DNA from: Morella rubra
Taxonomy: Eukaryota > Streptophyta > Magnoliopsida > Fagales > Myricaceae
NCBI GenBank assembly: GCA_003952965.2
Contig: RXIC02000471.1
Span: 268,463-332,462 of the forward strand
Reading direction: 5' to 3'
Length of the DNA stretch: 64,000 nucleotides
A model generated the notes under the pieces. The model was given only the letters and a program-made list of their open reading frames with translations, was not told the origin of the DNA and did not search any database. Positions 23,118 to 35,519 of this stretch are shown piece by piece. The position numbers and the translations under genes are program-made. Position 1 is the stretch's first letter, and each line of letters starts with the position of its first letter.

Positions 23118-25138
23118 TTGATTTGGTTTCATTAGTTAAAAGAATCCTCCTCTCTGTATTTCTGTGGAACCATCCAAATGAAGATAGCAACATGACAGCC
23201 GACCTTAAAAAAAACACTCCACGTGAGAATTTTGACTGGATTCTCTCTCTCTAGTCTCTCACTTTTTGCTAGCTACTATAGCCAGCGTTGATTAGTATCG
23301 AAAGCTAGAAAGATGCAGAAGTTCGAGGGTGGCCTTGTGTTTCATTTACACGCACGTAAATGCCACACTTGAGGATAAAGACAGCTATTCTCTCCTAGGC
23401 CTTATAAAACGAAGAAAATAATTAAGTACAGAGCAATATATTCCAAACATGAAAGAGAGGAAAGAGAAGTTGCTCCGTCCAACAATCATTCCTTGAAGAT
23501 GCATGCCAGAATGTACATCTAAGCTGCCCAGAAAGGAGCTTACGAGCTAGGCCTATGAGAAGGAGAGTAGTGTGAGAGAGGCTGCAAGTCCCACCACGGC
23601 CAAAGCGGTCCCTCGCAATTAAACGGCACTGTGATTCCCAGCTAGAGCTAACTTCCTCTTCATCTTTCACTTTCACTTATTATTTCATGGGCAACGTACA
23701 TACTTTTACATATATACGACAAGCTTAAATACCTAAAAGGCACTCTGATTCCCATACGACAAGCTATGGCTATCTCAATCTGATCCGGCCTGTTCATGTT
23801 CCCCTTCTACTATTTTTTCTCTGGGTCAAACCTATATGTCTAAGTTTGCATACGGACAAGCATAAATACATATAAGGCTCATGGTTTGTCCCTTCAACAT
23901 TAATTACACATACAAAAAGTTGGTAAAGAAAGCTGTACACGCTTTTCTCTCTTGCTTTCCTATTTCTTTCTCCTTTGTTTTGGTAGTTAATTGATCCCCA
24001 GACGTTTTGGCGTTCTATTTATGATATGTTCAGAGTAATTGAAGCCCCCAAATTGCTTTTTGACAGGAAGAATAACATTGTATGTCGTTGCTATTTGCAC
24101 GTACGATCAACAAAAGAAAAAAAAAATTAGGACAAAAACAAGTACAGAGAAACGGGTAAATAGTTTTTTGAAATACTTCAGCTTAAAAAGTGTATGTACG
24201 TGCTTATGGACATCATACGGGTACCCAGTTGGGCTGTTAGGGGAATTCTACCTCTTTTTTTTTTTTTTTTTTTAAGTTGGTTTTTTTTTTTTACAAAATG
24301 TTCGTGTTTTTTTTGTACTTTTTTTTTTCTTGGGTGTTTTTTTTGGGTACTTGACAATGCTTTCCTAACAAATTGAGAGACACGATCAGGCTTTACTAGG
24401 ATTTTACGTTGTCTGGTTTGTAATGGTTTTCTGATTTGCACAGCTCAGAAGTCTATTGATGTTATAGGGCGCTAATATGGGTGCAATCATGATAAAGGGC
24501 CGCAGTTATTAATTAGATATGTGTAATCATTGTCAGAGTTGATAGGACAAGAACAAACATACGAAAGAAGGAGACCTTAATGTTCTTTTAAAAATGGATG
24601 TTATGGTCAGCTCTCTAGCTAGCATCATGACTGGAGCGATAGTGATCAACATTTTTTTTTTTTGATAGTGATCAACAATTTATCTGCCCTTTTGGCATCC
24701 AGTAATTTGTTGAGGATTTTTCTACCTAAACGTAAAGATGAAATTTTATGTTTTCGTGTCCTATTGAATTAAGAATTTTCTCTTACCAAAACAAAAACAA
24801 AGAATTCAGACTTCTTCCCCTTCATACGCTGTGCTGTACCAGCAGGGAAGAGGAAGTTGTGATCACAGCCATTTCATCAATGTGGTTGTCACTTGCCATA
24901 TCATCTACGTCGCATGTCATGTATATATGCTCCTATAACTTTCCTCCTCAAGCCCTAATCTTCCCAAAAAGCTATAGGTAATTAGTTCGGTTCTCCAATT
25001 AAGCCTGGTTTTCCACACGAACAGCTTCTTTTCTTTTCCCGGTCCCAGCATTTCCTGCCTGCCGTGGGCACTACTAAACCGACTTTTTTCTTGTCACATT
25101 AGCGTACCCTTGCTCTCCCGTCTCTTCACTTCTTTGGA
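23118..25138. other. Upstream region of the YABBY gene
   Basis: No coding sequence is supported. T-rich runs lie at 24251-24345 and 24650-24662. The last 50 bp become strongly CT-rich and lead into the TATA box of the YABBY gene, so regulatory elements of that gene are expected here, but none could be named. Confidence 0.4.
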
Positions 25139-25200
25139 TCCCGCCCCCTCCTCTCCCCCTCTCCTCCTCCTCTCTCTCCCCAGAATTCCTATATATAACC
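25139..25200 (+). promoter_or_regulatory. Core promoter of the YABBY gene: CT-rich tract and TATA box
   Basis: A pyrimidine tract of C and T at about 25139-25181 is followed by TATATATAA at 25190-25198. The start codon lies 185 bp downstream. The spacing suits a transcription start near 25220-25230 and a 5' leader of about 150 nt. The start site itself is inferred. Confidence 0.6.
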
Positions 25201-25382
25201 CCTTTAAGTTTTACTGTTGTGATATTAGCCCAGTTCTAAAGCAGTAGCAGCTTGAAAGAGAATAAAAGCTTTTTTTCTTTCTTCTTCTTGTTCTGCAATT
25301 TGCAAGAGCTTGTGTTTGTTTTCCTTTCTTTTCTTTCTTCCCCTTCTCGGGTAAACAAATTTTCTTCGACTGCTTAAGGGAC

Positions 25383-27093
25383 ATGTCGAGCTGCATCGAT
25401 GTTGCGCCTGAACAACTCTGCTACATCCCCTGCAACTTTTGCAATATTGTTCTTGCGGTATCCGTAATTTGAGAACTCTTTACCTGAAGATCTGCTTTTC
25501 AGTTCTTATAACTGCCCACTGATCAGAATCTATATATCTTTGTCTGAATGTGTAGTTTCTTTCTTATATGCACATCTGGGGAGAAAGAACATTTTAAGGT
25601 CCTCAAAAAAGCTAGTTTTTGCTTTTATGATCAGTTTGTGATGTTATCTTACAGAAACCCATATATTGTATTTCTGGGTTTCTTTTTTTCCCCCCTTACA
25701 GTCAGGTCTCCATCGTCGGACTTTTCTTTTCCTTGTTTCTTTTGCAGTCAAAAAAAGTCATATCTGGAGGTACTGAAGTGCTCAAGACCACGGGGGAGGG
25801 GGGGGGGGGGGAGAGAGAATTATTGGTTTACGGTGTGTGTTTTTTAGTAAATACGGGTTTTAAAACGTCAAAACAAGCATGTGGTTGATAAACTGATGAG
25901 GACAAGTCCTTCGCCCTTGGATTTCCTCCTCCTGTCTGTGACTTACCTTTCCCAGTTTTCCTTACAAAAGGCACTGCACCACCTGAGCCTGAGGGCTGTG
26001 CAAACCAAACCTCTCGAGCTGAGGGAAATAAACGTGAAGATCTCAGTTGAATTATTTCCTGAACAACACTTCCGATCGAAAAGAGAGAAGCAAAATACGC
26101 CTCCTAGGGTTTCTTTTCAAACTGGGTCTTCACTAAAAGGCCAAATTAATTTCAGAACCACTTCCGGTGGGAAAGAAATTAAAGACCCTTGCTTTGTAGA
26201 CCCATGAGCTTTTCATAGCCTATTTCTTGTGATCCTGTTTCATTTGTTTGGATTCATATAGTTTTAGCTCAAAATCAGCTTCTGATCCGATTTTTCTTTC
26301 TGGTAGTTTTTCTTTCTGAGTTGATATATACTGGATGAAGTCTAATAATTTGTTTGGGGGAGTTTTGCAGGTAAGTGTTCCATGCAGTAACCTGTTTGAC
26401 ATCGTGACGGTCCGATGCGGGCACTGTACGAATCTATGGTCCGTGAACATGGCCGCCGCGTTTCAGTCCCTGTCATGGCAAGATGTTCAGGTGCTAGCTT
26501 GCTTTTAATATCAACACAAACACCCACAAAGTTCCAGCTTGTTTTTAGGGCGTTGATAGCCCTCTGAAACCTACGGGCTGTGGGTTTTACTTCGTTTTAG
26601 AAAATGTGAATCCTTGAGGAACTTTGCGCTGCGCAGCTCGAGCATTTCAAAACATTTTTTCTCTGCAAAGTGGTTGGTTGCAGTACTGAAACCCTAGCAA
26701 TCAGCCGCCGGAAGGAAAACTCTTTTTTTTTTTCTGTAGACCAAAACCTATTTTTTTGGCCTTTTTATAGAGGCGTCAGGCTATGGTGCTGACCCATCAA
26801 AGGGAAACCAATTTTGAACTTGAAAAACAAAAAATATGTCTTGAGCCGCTTTTTCAAAAAAATATGCTACTTCGATTTGATTGACAAGTAGGGCTCTGAG
26901 GTTTAATGATTTCTTTTCAGGAAACTTGTCTTCGACTGTGGAAACTGTCCCTTAAAATCCCATATTTCACAACTGTCAATCTGGGTTTCATACGCTTTGT
27001 TTCGTACCATAACATTCTAACTGATTTTAGTCTTCCAATTACGGGTTTCTAGCTCTCACCCTCTCTCGCAGAAAGCTTCATTTCATTTCTTTT

Positions 27094-27129
<36 letters not shown>

Positions 27130-28540
27130 GTAATTTCTCAAGGTTATGCAGATGAGCTAATATGTATCACTTTTGGTTCTCTTTTTATCGGTTAGATAAT
27201 ATCAAGTCGAAGAAGAAAATATAGCCTGTGCCACTTTGTAGTCAAAATATACGCAGAAAAACAATAGAGGAGAGACGAACTGGGGGAGAATAAAATCCTC
27301 CTTTCTTTTATTAGTGTGTTTCACTGAACAAACGATAATCACTAGAGTTCTTGACTTCCTTTGCCTTCGTGTTACTTTTAAGGCACCGAACTACACCCCA
27401 GCGGATTACAGGATTGACTCGGGCTCGTCTTCTAAATGCCACAACAAGATGGCAATCCGAGGACAAACTACAAATGCCAGTGAGGAAAGGGTCGTGAATC
27501 GACGTGAGCCACCCATCTATCCAATATTTTATATGCTTCTTATGATTCTCATTATATTTTTTATTATTAATTTGTCTCATGAGCTGTTATTTTCCATTTC
27601 AGCTCCCGAGAAAAGGCAGCGAGTACCATCTGCATACAATCAGTTTATAAAGTAACGTTTCTATAGGCAATGTTCTATTGAGTTTCTTTTTATATATCCT
27701 TTGGGCAAACCACTCCCCGGTTTCTCATGTGAGACTATCATTTCATATATAGAGAGGAGATCCAGAGGATCAAGGCCAATAATCCGGATATTAGCCACAG
27801 AGAGGCATTTAGCACTGCTGCAAAAAATGTAAGCTAGGGGGACTTGCATTCTTACTTTATCTCTTGTTCCTTCAATTTTTCTCTCTTTCTGCATATTGGT
27901 TTACAATAAAACCTCTTTAATGTCGCAGTGGGCACACTTTCCTCATATTCATTTCGGGCTGATGCTGGAGAGCAACACTCAGTCTAAGTTGGACAATGTA
28001 AGTTAGATCTGGAAAAGAGGAAGAAAAAAACCCTTCATTTTAGTTCATAAGTTGGGTATGTTCTTGAACCCCTTCAGCTATTGTTGCTAATTAGTACCAA
28101 GCCCCTCGTGAATTCTAGGTTTTATATGATCGAACGCCTAATGTTGATCATGTAGTATCCAACTATCTGCAGCAACCCTGGCCAGCCAGGGACTGTTGCG
28201 ATTGGGAGGAAGACTGGAAGACAGTCTTTGATTGAATTTTTTCTTTTTTCCTCCGTCTCTACGACTCTCTCCCATTGAAGTGCAACCCTATTTCCTGTGC
28301 TAGGATTTGTTTTAACCTTACTTATGCTTGGCTACCTGGTAATTTTTATTTTGTAAACGGGCTATTTGATAATTAACTTCTCTATGCTAATCATTAGTCG
28401 GGGTCTGTAATGATCAAAGACATTTGATGCATACTGAACCTTTTCCAAACTGACATTGCTGATTCCTTTTTTCCCCCCTTGATTTTCAACAGGGCTCTGA
28501 GAAGCATGTGCTGCCAAGGGCTTCACTGCTAAACAAATGA
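25383..28540 (+). CDS. YABBY transcription factor, YABBY5-type, complete (185 aa)
   Basis: Seven exons: 25383-25457, 26371-26490, 27383-27503, 27603-27651, 27753-27828, 27929-27997 and 28493-28540. All introns are GT-AG and phases agree. Exons 1-2 encode the C2C2 zinc finger ([10 protein letters not shown], then [16 protein letters not shown]), with Cys pairs about 26 residues apart. Exons 4-6 encode the HMG-like YABBY domain ([20 protein letters not shown], continuing through [20 protein letters not shown]). The C-terminus ends RASLLNK. The protein acts in the nucleus as a DNA-binding regulator of abaxial identity and lamina growth; YAB5 and YAB2 members are vegetative. [19 protein letters not shown] and the tail favour YAB5 over YAB2 or CRC. 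The ATG at 25383 is the first in frame and gives the family N-terminus. No defects were seen. Confidence 0.95.
27097..27125. repeat. (TC)n microsatellite in YABBY intron 2
   Basis: A pure TC run of about 29 bp inside the second intron. Confidence 0.9.
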
Positions 28541-29779
28541 AGGCCGGCCGTCTCGATTCTTCATGACCACTTCAGGGTTCTATGCTCTTTGAGAACACAA
28601 AAGCCTCGTCTTCACTTTGTTTGAAAGACATTTAACTTTATCCTGCAGCTTCACTGTATTTGCGCTATTTACTTAAAGGATTATATTTCCGTGAGTTCAA
28701 GCAAGTATGCTACTTTATCCGCCATCTTCATCGATCTTCCACTTCCTTAATTTCTGGATATCTGTTAGGTTCTTATATAGTTGTTCAAAAACCCATAAAT
28801 GCGACGCCGTCCATCATGAGGAAGGGTTATTAACCAAACTAACATAAACAGAAGATGTACAACTACGAATTACTGTAACCTGCTATATCCTTGTAACTAA
28901 TTAATTACAAGCCTAATTGGAACAGTCAGATTAAAAAGAAGATCTCAAGGTTTCAAGTTGTAAGGAGTGTCAGGGTTCTGCATGCAGATTGGCAATATGT
29001 GTAAGTTCTTGATTCTAGTCTACACAAACTTTAACGGTCTTCTTGACTTACTTATAATTACTTCTTCCATATAGCAAAGTTTTATTTTATTTTTTTCAAG
29101 AAAAAAGACTAATTGTTAACCTCTTCAACTATATTTAATAGGAACTCCCTCCATTTGTGACCATGTAGATGTTGCTTGAATATTCATTGTCCAATATTGT
29201 ACTTATTCCATCTAATAATTTAAGCATATGAAATAGGTCTTTGATATTATGTTCTATACTTAAGATATAGTGTACGTACGTAAGACCAAAAAGTTGATTT
29301 GAGATCTCACTGGCAGCCTTTTGACCTACCTCTTGCTTGCCTCAAGAAAAAAGTACTACCAACCACTTTCTCAACCATATATAGTATTTACAGATGACTT
29401 TGGTAATATATAAAAAGAAAACTGAAATTATGATATATATCTAAAATTTTTGAAGCAAGCTGAATCGACCAATGACATGCATATACTTATCAATTCCTTA
29501 GGCAATCAGCAAATTTTAATTAGTTGACGTAAAGAATGCCAAAGAGGCATTTGAAAACCTAAATGAAGTACAAATTTTTTGCACAATTGTACTGAATATT
29601 TTTTTGGGTAAATGGTAAGTAGTTTCATCAATCCCAAAATTCAAGGTATATAATAAGTTCAGAACAAGCAGGATTTTACTTAATCGTGTTAGCTTTTTCC
29701 CTTGTTGCCTTCATCTCGTTAAGAGTAAAACGAACAAGGCCTAAGCTTCCCATCAAGGCACTACTTGAGCTCATTGCGT
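28541..29779. other. 3' flank of YABBY gene and intergenic DNA
   Basis: The first few hundred bases presumably hold the 3' UTR; no clear AATAAA was found close to the stop. The remainder is AT-rich with nothing recognised. Confidence 0.4.
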
Positions 29780-30186
29780 GACACACTACCTTTCATACGT
29801 GGAGACGTGGCAAAGTGCATGCTCGACCTCCTCCTTCACATCATCAACTCCATCATCATCATCATCATCTAGCTCATTGAGGACCTCAAACCTATTAAGC
29901 GATTGGCTCTTCAAGTATGTTCGTTTTTTAACTAGAAGTTGAAGCATTTGTTTTGCCTTTAGGTAGCTCCACAATTGTTTTAGCTTTCAACTCACAGGTT
30001 GGCGATTGCACAACTATTTCCCCAGTACTGACCTCCCTCTTCCACTCCTGAGGTTTATTATAGGAGTACGAGAGCAGTTACTAGTAGTATGACCAAACGC
30101 TCCATAGGTAGTACACTGGAGGCTTCCAATTTAATTACACTTCTACCTGAGCTATAACTCCACAACCAACATCAAGGGTCAAGGTC
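29780..30186 (-). pseudogene. L1-type LINE ORF1 remnant, C-terminal part with zinc knuckle
   Basis: On the minus strand, CTTYGAFGHTTSNC (about 30080-30121) is a CCHC zinc knuckle of plant LINE ORF1 with its second Cys changed to Tyr. Downstream, NRFEVLNELDDDDDD is the typical acidic segment of that protein. Upstream, the frame has a stop and a frameshift around VEV and LNWKPP. The Copia element is inserted directly upstream in this gene; the N-terminal half continues at 39953-40100. Confidence 0.7.
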
Positions 30187-30191
30187 TTTGG
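30187..30191. repeat. Left target-site duplication of the Copia element
   Basis: TTTGG directly precedes LTR A and matches the 5 bp after LTR C (39948-39952) and after LTR B (35377-35381). Confidence 0.8.
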
Positions 30192-30598
30192 TGTTAGCGT
30201 GAGCTGTATAATTTGGAGAGGGGAAATGAGCTGTATAATCAAAATCTCTTCAATCAAGGGTCTTCCATGATTCTAACCTAAAGATCTGATTTAGGAAGAT
30301 CATGAAAATCAAGATCTTCCTAAATCAGGAAGTTTCCTCAAATCGAGATCTTCCTAATCAAGAAGATCTTCACAAATCAAAACCTTCCTAAATCAGGAAG
30401 ATCTCCTCAAATCAAGATGATTGAGATTTGTGTAATAAGCCTTTATTAGTTGATTCTGTATCAATTAGTTACCTTGTATAGTTTGCCTCCTCCTCCTATA
30501 AAAGGATGGCTCCTTGTACAATGTAAAATCACCTCAGAATATACAAAGTATTCTTCTCTTTCTCTTTATCTTTCTCTATCTTTTCTCTTATTTTAACA
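30192..30598 (+). mobile_element. Copia 5' LTR (A)
   Basis: 407 bp, starting TGTTAGCG and ending TTTTAACA. It contains a repeated AAATCAAGATCTTCCT-like word and a TATA box (TATAAAAG, 30497-30504), followed by a CT-rich leader. It is directly followed by TAGTATCAGAGCTAGG (30599-30614), a slightly mutated primer-binding site matching initiator methionine tRNA (usual form TGGTATCAGAGC). Confidence 0.85.
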
Positions 30599-30614
30599 TA
30601 GTATCAGAGCTAGG
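30599..30614 (+). promoter_or_regulatory. Copia primer-binding site
   Basis: TAGTATCAGAGC directly abuts LTR A and differs by one base from the usual plant Copia site complementary to initiator tRNA-Met. Confidence 0.75.
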
Positions 30615-30675
30615 TTCCAATTCTCGGCTCTCTGTTATCAAAATCTGACCTCATCTATCTTTCCCTTCGACACTG

Positions 30676-31620
30676 ATGGAGGCCACCAGCGACATGGACA
30701 AATTCGGTGATTCGTCATCCATGTCAATTATTACCGAGCTAACTACCAAAATGGCTGAAGTTTTGACCAAAACTCAGTCCCCAATCCTGACCACCGAGAC
30801 TTCCGCTGCTCCTATCAACATCAAGTTGGACAACACCAACTATGCCCTCTGGTCCCAGGTTGTTAAGATGTATATCTCTGGCAAAGACAAACTGGGCTAT
30901 ATCAACGGTGACTTTCCCCAGCCACCCCAGACAGATCAATCTTTTCACAAATGGCTCACCAACAACGCTATTTTCAAAGGCTAGCTGATTACCTCCATGG
31001 ATCCATCGTTAATCAGCAACTTCATATGATTTCCCAAGGCGAAACTCGTTTAGGACTCCATTGCTACCACCTATTTTGATGGCAATGATACCTCTTAGGT
31101 ATATGACCTCTAGTGCCGCGTGACCCATCTCCGACAGGCAGGTGGCTCTCTTGAAAAATTCTACAATGACCTTCATGGTCTTTGGTGTGAGATCGATTTC
31201 CGTCGCTCAAATCCGATGGAATGTTTGGCCTATTAAGCACTACAATTCCATCCTTCAGGAGGACTGTGTGTATGTTTTCCTTGATGGTCTTGACGACCAA
31301 TTGGACAAAATTCGAGGTGATGTTCTCCAGTTGCGTCCTTTCCCCACTGTTGAACAAGCTTACGCCCATGTCAGGAGGAGGCCATTCGGCAATCTGTGAT
31401 GAACACGGGCAGCACCACAACTACACCTGTAGCAGTCCTAGCTTCCAAGGGTCTCTAGTTGGGTCCTTCGACCTCCTCCTCTACTAGATCCTCCTCTCAG
31501 GGCAGTGGAAAATCCTCTAAGACTCGTGCACCGAATGATGGTTTAAAGTGCTCCCATTGTGGTAATACAATACATACTCGTGAAAACTGTTTCCAGTTGC
31601 ATTGGTATCCCTACTAGTGG
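30676..31620 (+). pseudogene. Copia gag region, broken
   Basis: The first 103 codons are open (30676-30984) and read NTNYALWSQVVKMYISGKDKLGYINGDFPQPP, the N-terminal gag signature of plant Copia elements. Stop codons and frameshifts follow. The LDGLDDQLDKIRGDVLQ segment at 31277-31330 and the zinc knuckle CSHCGNTIHTRENC at 31549-31590 lie in different frames. Gag would form the particle shell; this copy cannot encode it. Confidence 0.8.
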
Positions 31621-34600
31621 AACAAACTACAAGCCCCGATGGAGGCAAAGGCAAGGCTGTTGTTGCTGCTGCAGAGCCCCATCTCTCTCTCACACCAACT
31701 ATCGACTCTTCCAGTGATGCCTCTTCTCTCTTGCGTCCAGGTATCTCTGGTCATGCTTTATTTAGTTATCACAGTGATGGAGATCATGGAACTTGGCTAC
31801 TTGATTCTGGGGCCACCGACCACATAACGTTTGATGCCGTCAATTTTTCACACATCTCCCCGCAAGGGCGCACGAGTATTGCCAATGCGAATAGTGTGGT
31901 TTCCCCAGTTACAAGGGGCTGGCACTGTGACTTTATCCCCGCATCTCCAATTATCTAATACCTTACTTGTTCCCTCTTTGTCCCACAAACTATTATCTGT
32001 CAATCAGATTATTGTGGATCTCAATTGTGTTGTACTCATCTATCCTACATTTTGTCTGCTTCAAGATATTCTCACGAAGGAGATCATTGGGCGTAGTACT
32101 AAGAGGGGAGACTTACACTACATGGATGATTTCAATATAGGCCGAGCACATCACATGGCCCATCTGATTGGCACCAAAGAGAGACAGCTTTGGCTTTGGC
32201 ATCATTGGCTGGGTCACCTGTCTTTCCCTTATATGAAGCATTTGTTCCCGTATCTGTTTTCCCATTTGCAGAACCATGACCTTCAGTGTGATACTTGCAT
32301 TTTAGCTAAAAGTCATCGAGTTTTACACCCGGTGAAACTGAATAAAAGTGATGTTCCCTTTGCGTTAATTCATTCTGATGTGTGACTTCCCCAATTCCTT
32401 CTATGTCTGGCATACGATGGTTTGTGATTTTTGTGGATGATTGTACACGCATGACTTGGCTCTATTTGCTGAAACATAAGGACGAGGTACCGAGTGTGTT
32501 CCAAACCTTCCATGCTATGGTTCAAACTCAGTTCTCGTGTAAGATTCAAACTCTCCGCTCGGATAATGGCGGTGAATATGTTAATCACCAGTTTCAAGAC
32601 TATTTTCGACATCATGGTTTTCTTCATGAAATCTCTTACTCTCAGACCCCTCAGCAAAATGGGGTCGCTAAACGAAAAAATAGACATATTCTTGAAATTG
32701 CTCGTGCTCTCTTACTTGGAAATTATGTGCCCAACCGACATTGGGGTGATGCTGTTGCCACTGCAGTATATTTACTCAATCGTATGCCATCCAAAGTCTT
32801 GAACTTTAAGACTCATATCCAAGCTTAGTCATCTTATGTCACCTTGCCTACTATTTTGATGATCCCTGTCAAGATCTTTGGATGCCTTGCCTATGTACAT
32901 CTTCACAAGAACCAACACACAAAGCTTGACCCTTGTGAGGTTCGTTGTATTTTATTGGGATATGCCTCACATCAGAAAGGGTACCGGTGCTATGATCCTA
33001 CTGCCAAACGCACCTATGTGACTATGGATGTCACTTTCCTCAAATCCGACACTTTCTACTCTCCTCCATCTTCTAATTCTTCTTTTCAGGGGGAGAATCG
33101 AGATGAAAAGCTGAATTGGTTGAGACTAGATTGGGCGGATGTTCATGAAAACAAAGTGGAGATCAGTGAAGAATCATATAAAGGGCCTGATGCACCTTCA
33201 GACGTCCCAAGAGTGGAGCCTTTTGCCATCTGACACTGAAATAGAAGTCCCCCACTCCTCAGTACCCGCAGATTTGCATCTCCTAAGAATGATCCTGAAG
33301 TAAGCACTCCTACCACTATACCATCTAATGATATAGATACCCCTACTGGATACAACTTACCTTTCATGTATAATCGGGGCAAGCCACCAAATAGATATTC
33401 ACCAGACATCAAGCAACGAAGGTCAAAGTACTCAATTGCCAACTATGTGTCCACCAAGAAGCTATCTGAACCTCTCAAGACATTTGCGCACGAGCTGTCC
33501 TCGTGCCATGTTCCCATTAGCGTTCAGGAAGCCTTAACAGATTCAAAGTGGACTCAGGCAATAAAGTAAGAAATTGAGGCATTGATGAAGAACAAGACAT
33601 GGACTTTGGTACCATTACCGGTTGGAAAGAAAATCGTGGTATGTAAATGGGTATTCTCCATCAAACACAAGGCAGATGAATCAATTGAAAGATACAAAGT
33701 GAGACTGGTAACAAAGGGTTATACGCAAACTTACGGCGTCGATTATCAGGAAACCTTTTCACCAGTAGCCAAGCTAAAATACTGTTAGCGTTTTATTATC
33801 TCTTGCAACAAACCTTGATTGGCCTTTGCATCAATTTGATGTAAAAAACACATTCCTCCATGGCGATCTTGAGGAGGAGGTCTACATGGATGTTCCTCCA
33901 GGCTATACGACATCTTCAGAAACTAAAGTGGTATGTAGACTACAGCGAGCATTATACGGACTGAAACAATCACCTCGAGCCTGGTTTGGACGATTCAGCT
34001 TGGCAATGAAGAAATACGACTTCCAACAAAGTAACTCAAATCATACATTGCTCCTAAAGCATCGACTAGACAAGGTAACTACTTTAATTGTCTATGTAGA
34101 TGACATGATCACATGAGATGATGAAGAAGAGATATCCAAACTTCAAAAGCAATTAGCAACTGAATTCGAAATGAAGAACCTAGGAGGATTGAAGTATTTT
34201 CTGGGAATTGAAATTGCAAGATCAAGACAAGGGATATTTCTTTCCCAATGAAAATCTGTACTAGACTTACTATCAAAGGTGGGATTGCTGGAGTGTAAAC
34301 CGACCGACACCCCAATTCTTCAAAATCACAAGCTTGGTGAGTATTCACCAAGTATCAACAGACAAAAAAAGGTACCAAAGACTAGTAGGAAAACTTATCT
34401 ACCTCTCTCGTACTCGCCCCGATATTGCATATGTTGTGAGCGTAGTAAGTCAATTTATGCACTATCCTAGTGAGATCATATGGATGGGTAATTCAGATAC
34501 TTCAATACTTGAAATCATCTCCTGGGAAAGGTCTTATGTTTGTGAAGAATAATCACCTAAAATTTAATGGTTACACAGATGCGGATTGGGTAGGTAATAT

Positions 34601-35037
34601 CAAAGATAAAAAATCCACTTCATGCTACTTTATGTTTGTAGGCGGGAACCTCTTACATGGAGAAGTAAGAAGCAGAAAGTAGTGGCATTATCAAGCGTTG
34701 AGGCTGAGTTTCGTGGGATGGCTAAAGGACTTTGCAAACTTCTTTAGCTTAAAAGACTACTGACCGAGATTGGTTTTGACCCTACATCTAAAATGAATCT
34801 CTTCTGTGACAACAAAGCGGCTATCGCCACTCTCACAATCCTATTCAACATGACCGTACTAAACATGTAGAGGTGGACCGACATTTCATCAAACAAAATC
34901 TCAAAGATAAGATAATTCGGTTCTCGTTTGTTAAGTCAGAAGATCAGTTGGCAGATATCCTTACAAAAGCTGTTTCTAGCAAGGAGTTCTACATCTCACT
35001 AGACAAGCTGCGCATGAGAGACCTGTATTCATCATCT
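31621..35037 (+). pseudogene. Copia pol region, copy 1, broken
   Basis: Domains in order: protease (WLLDSGATDHIT, about 31793-31828), GAG-pre-integrase (LWHHWLGHLS, about 32193-32222), integrase core (FVDDCTRMTWLY, then LRSDNGGEYV), reverse transcriptase ([10 protein letters not shown] at 33594; YVDDM near 34092) and RNase H (TDADWVG near 34576). The order INT-RT-RH defines Ty1/Copia. Stops shared with copy 2 include the TGA near 32383, TAA near 33567 and TGA near 34116. A TAG at 32826-32828 and several one- or two-base deletions after 33820 are found only in this copy. The tract TGAGGGGGAG just before LTR B is the polypurine primer. Confidence 0.85.
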
Positions 35038-35047
35038 TGAGGGGGAG

Positions 35048-35376
35048 TATTGCATGAGCTGTATAATTTGGAGAAATTACAGAAATCTTTTCAATCAAGG
35101 GGCTTCCATGATTCTAGCCTGAAGATCTGATTTAGGAAGATTATGGAAATCAAGATCTTCCTGAATCAGGAAGTTTCCTCAGAAGGATCTTCCTAGGAAG
35201 ATCTCCTCAAATTAAGATGATTGAGATTTGTAATTAATAAGCCTTTATTAGTTGTGTGGTTACCTTATATAGTTTGCCTCCTCTTGGAAAAGGATGACTC
35301 CTGTAAAATCACCTCAGAATATATAAAGTAGCTCTTTCTCTCTTTCTCTTTCTCTTTCTTTTCTCTTATTTTAACA
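35048..35376 (+). mobile_element. Copia LTR (B), end of duplication unit 1
   Basis: 329 bp, ending TTTTAACA and followed by TTTGG. It is shorter than LTR C (379 bp) and LTR A (407 bp) because of several internal deletions and one missing base at its start (TATTGCATG against TATTGGCATG in LTR C). Confidence 0.85.
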
Positions 35377-35519
35377 TTTGGTACTTCCTTATCCGCTTGA
35401 ATCTCCATACACCAGGGAGAAAACTCAAGTGTGCCATCACTGTACAAGGGATTTCCAATTAAGCTGCTAAGTTTTCCACACCTTTATTGTGGACAGATCA
35501 ATGGAATGGCTAGCTGATG

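Larger units (their letters stand above)
30980..35508 (+). repeat. Tandem duplication unit 1 (about 4.5 kb)
   Basis: Runs from within gag through pol, LTR B and about 130 bp of non-Copia 3' flank. It is repeated head to tail as 35509-40100 at near identity, with a constant offset of 4515 bp over the 5' two thirds. Because the flank TTTGGTACTTCCTTATCCGC follows both LTR B and LTR C, the event copied genomic DNA and was not a second retrotransposition. Confidence 0.9.

Noticed and set aside
24178..24441. Phe/Lys-rich frames around the poly(T) tracts
   Set aside because: They result from homopolymer T/A runs and have no coding character.
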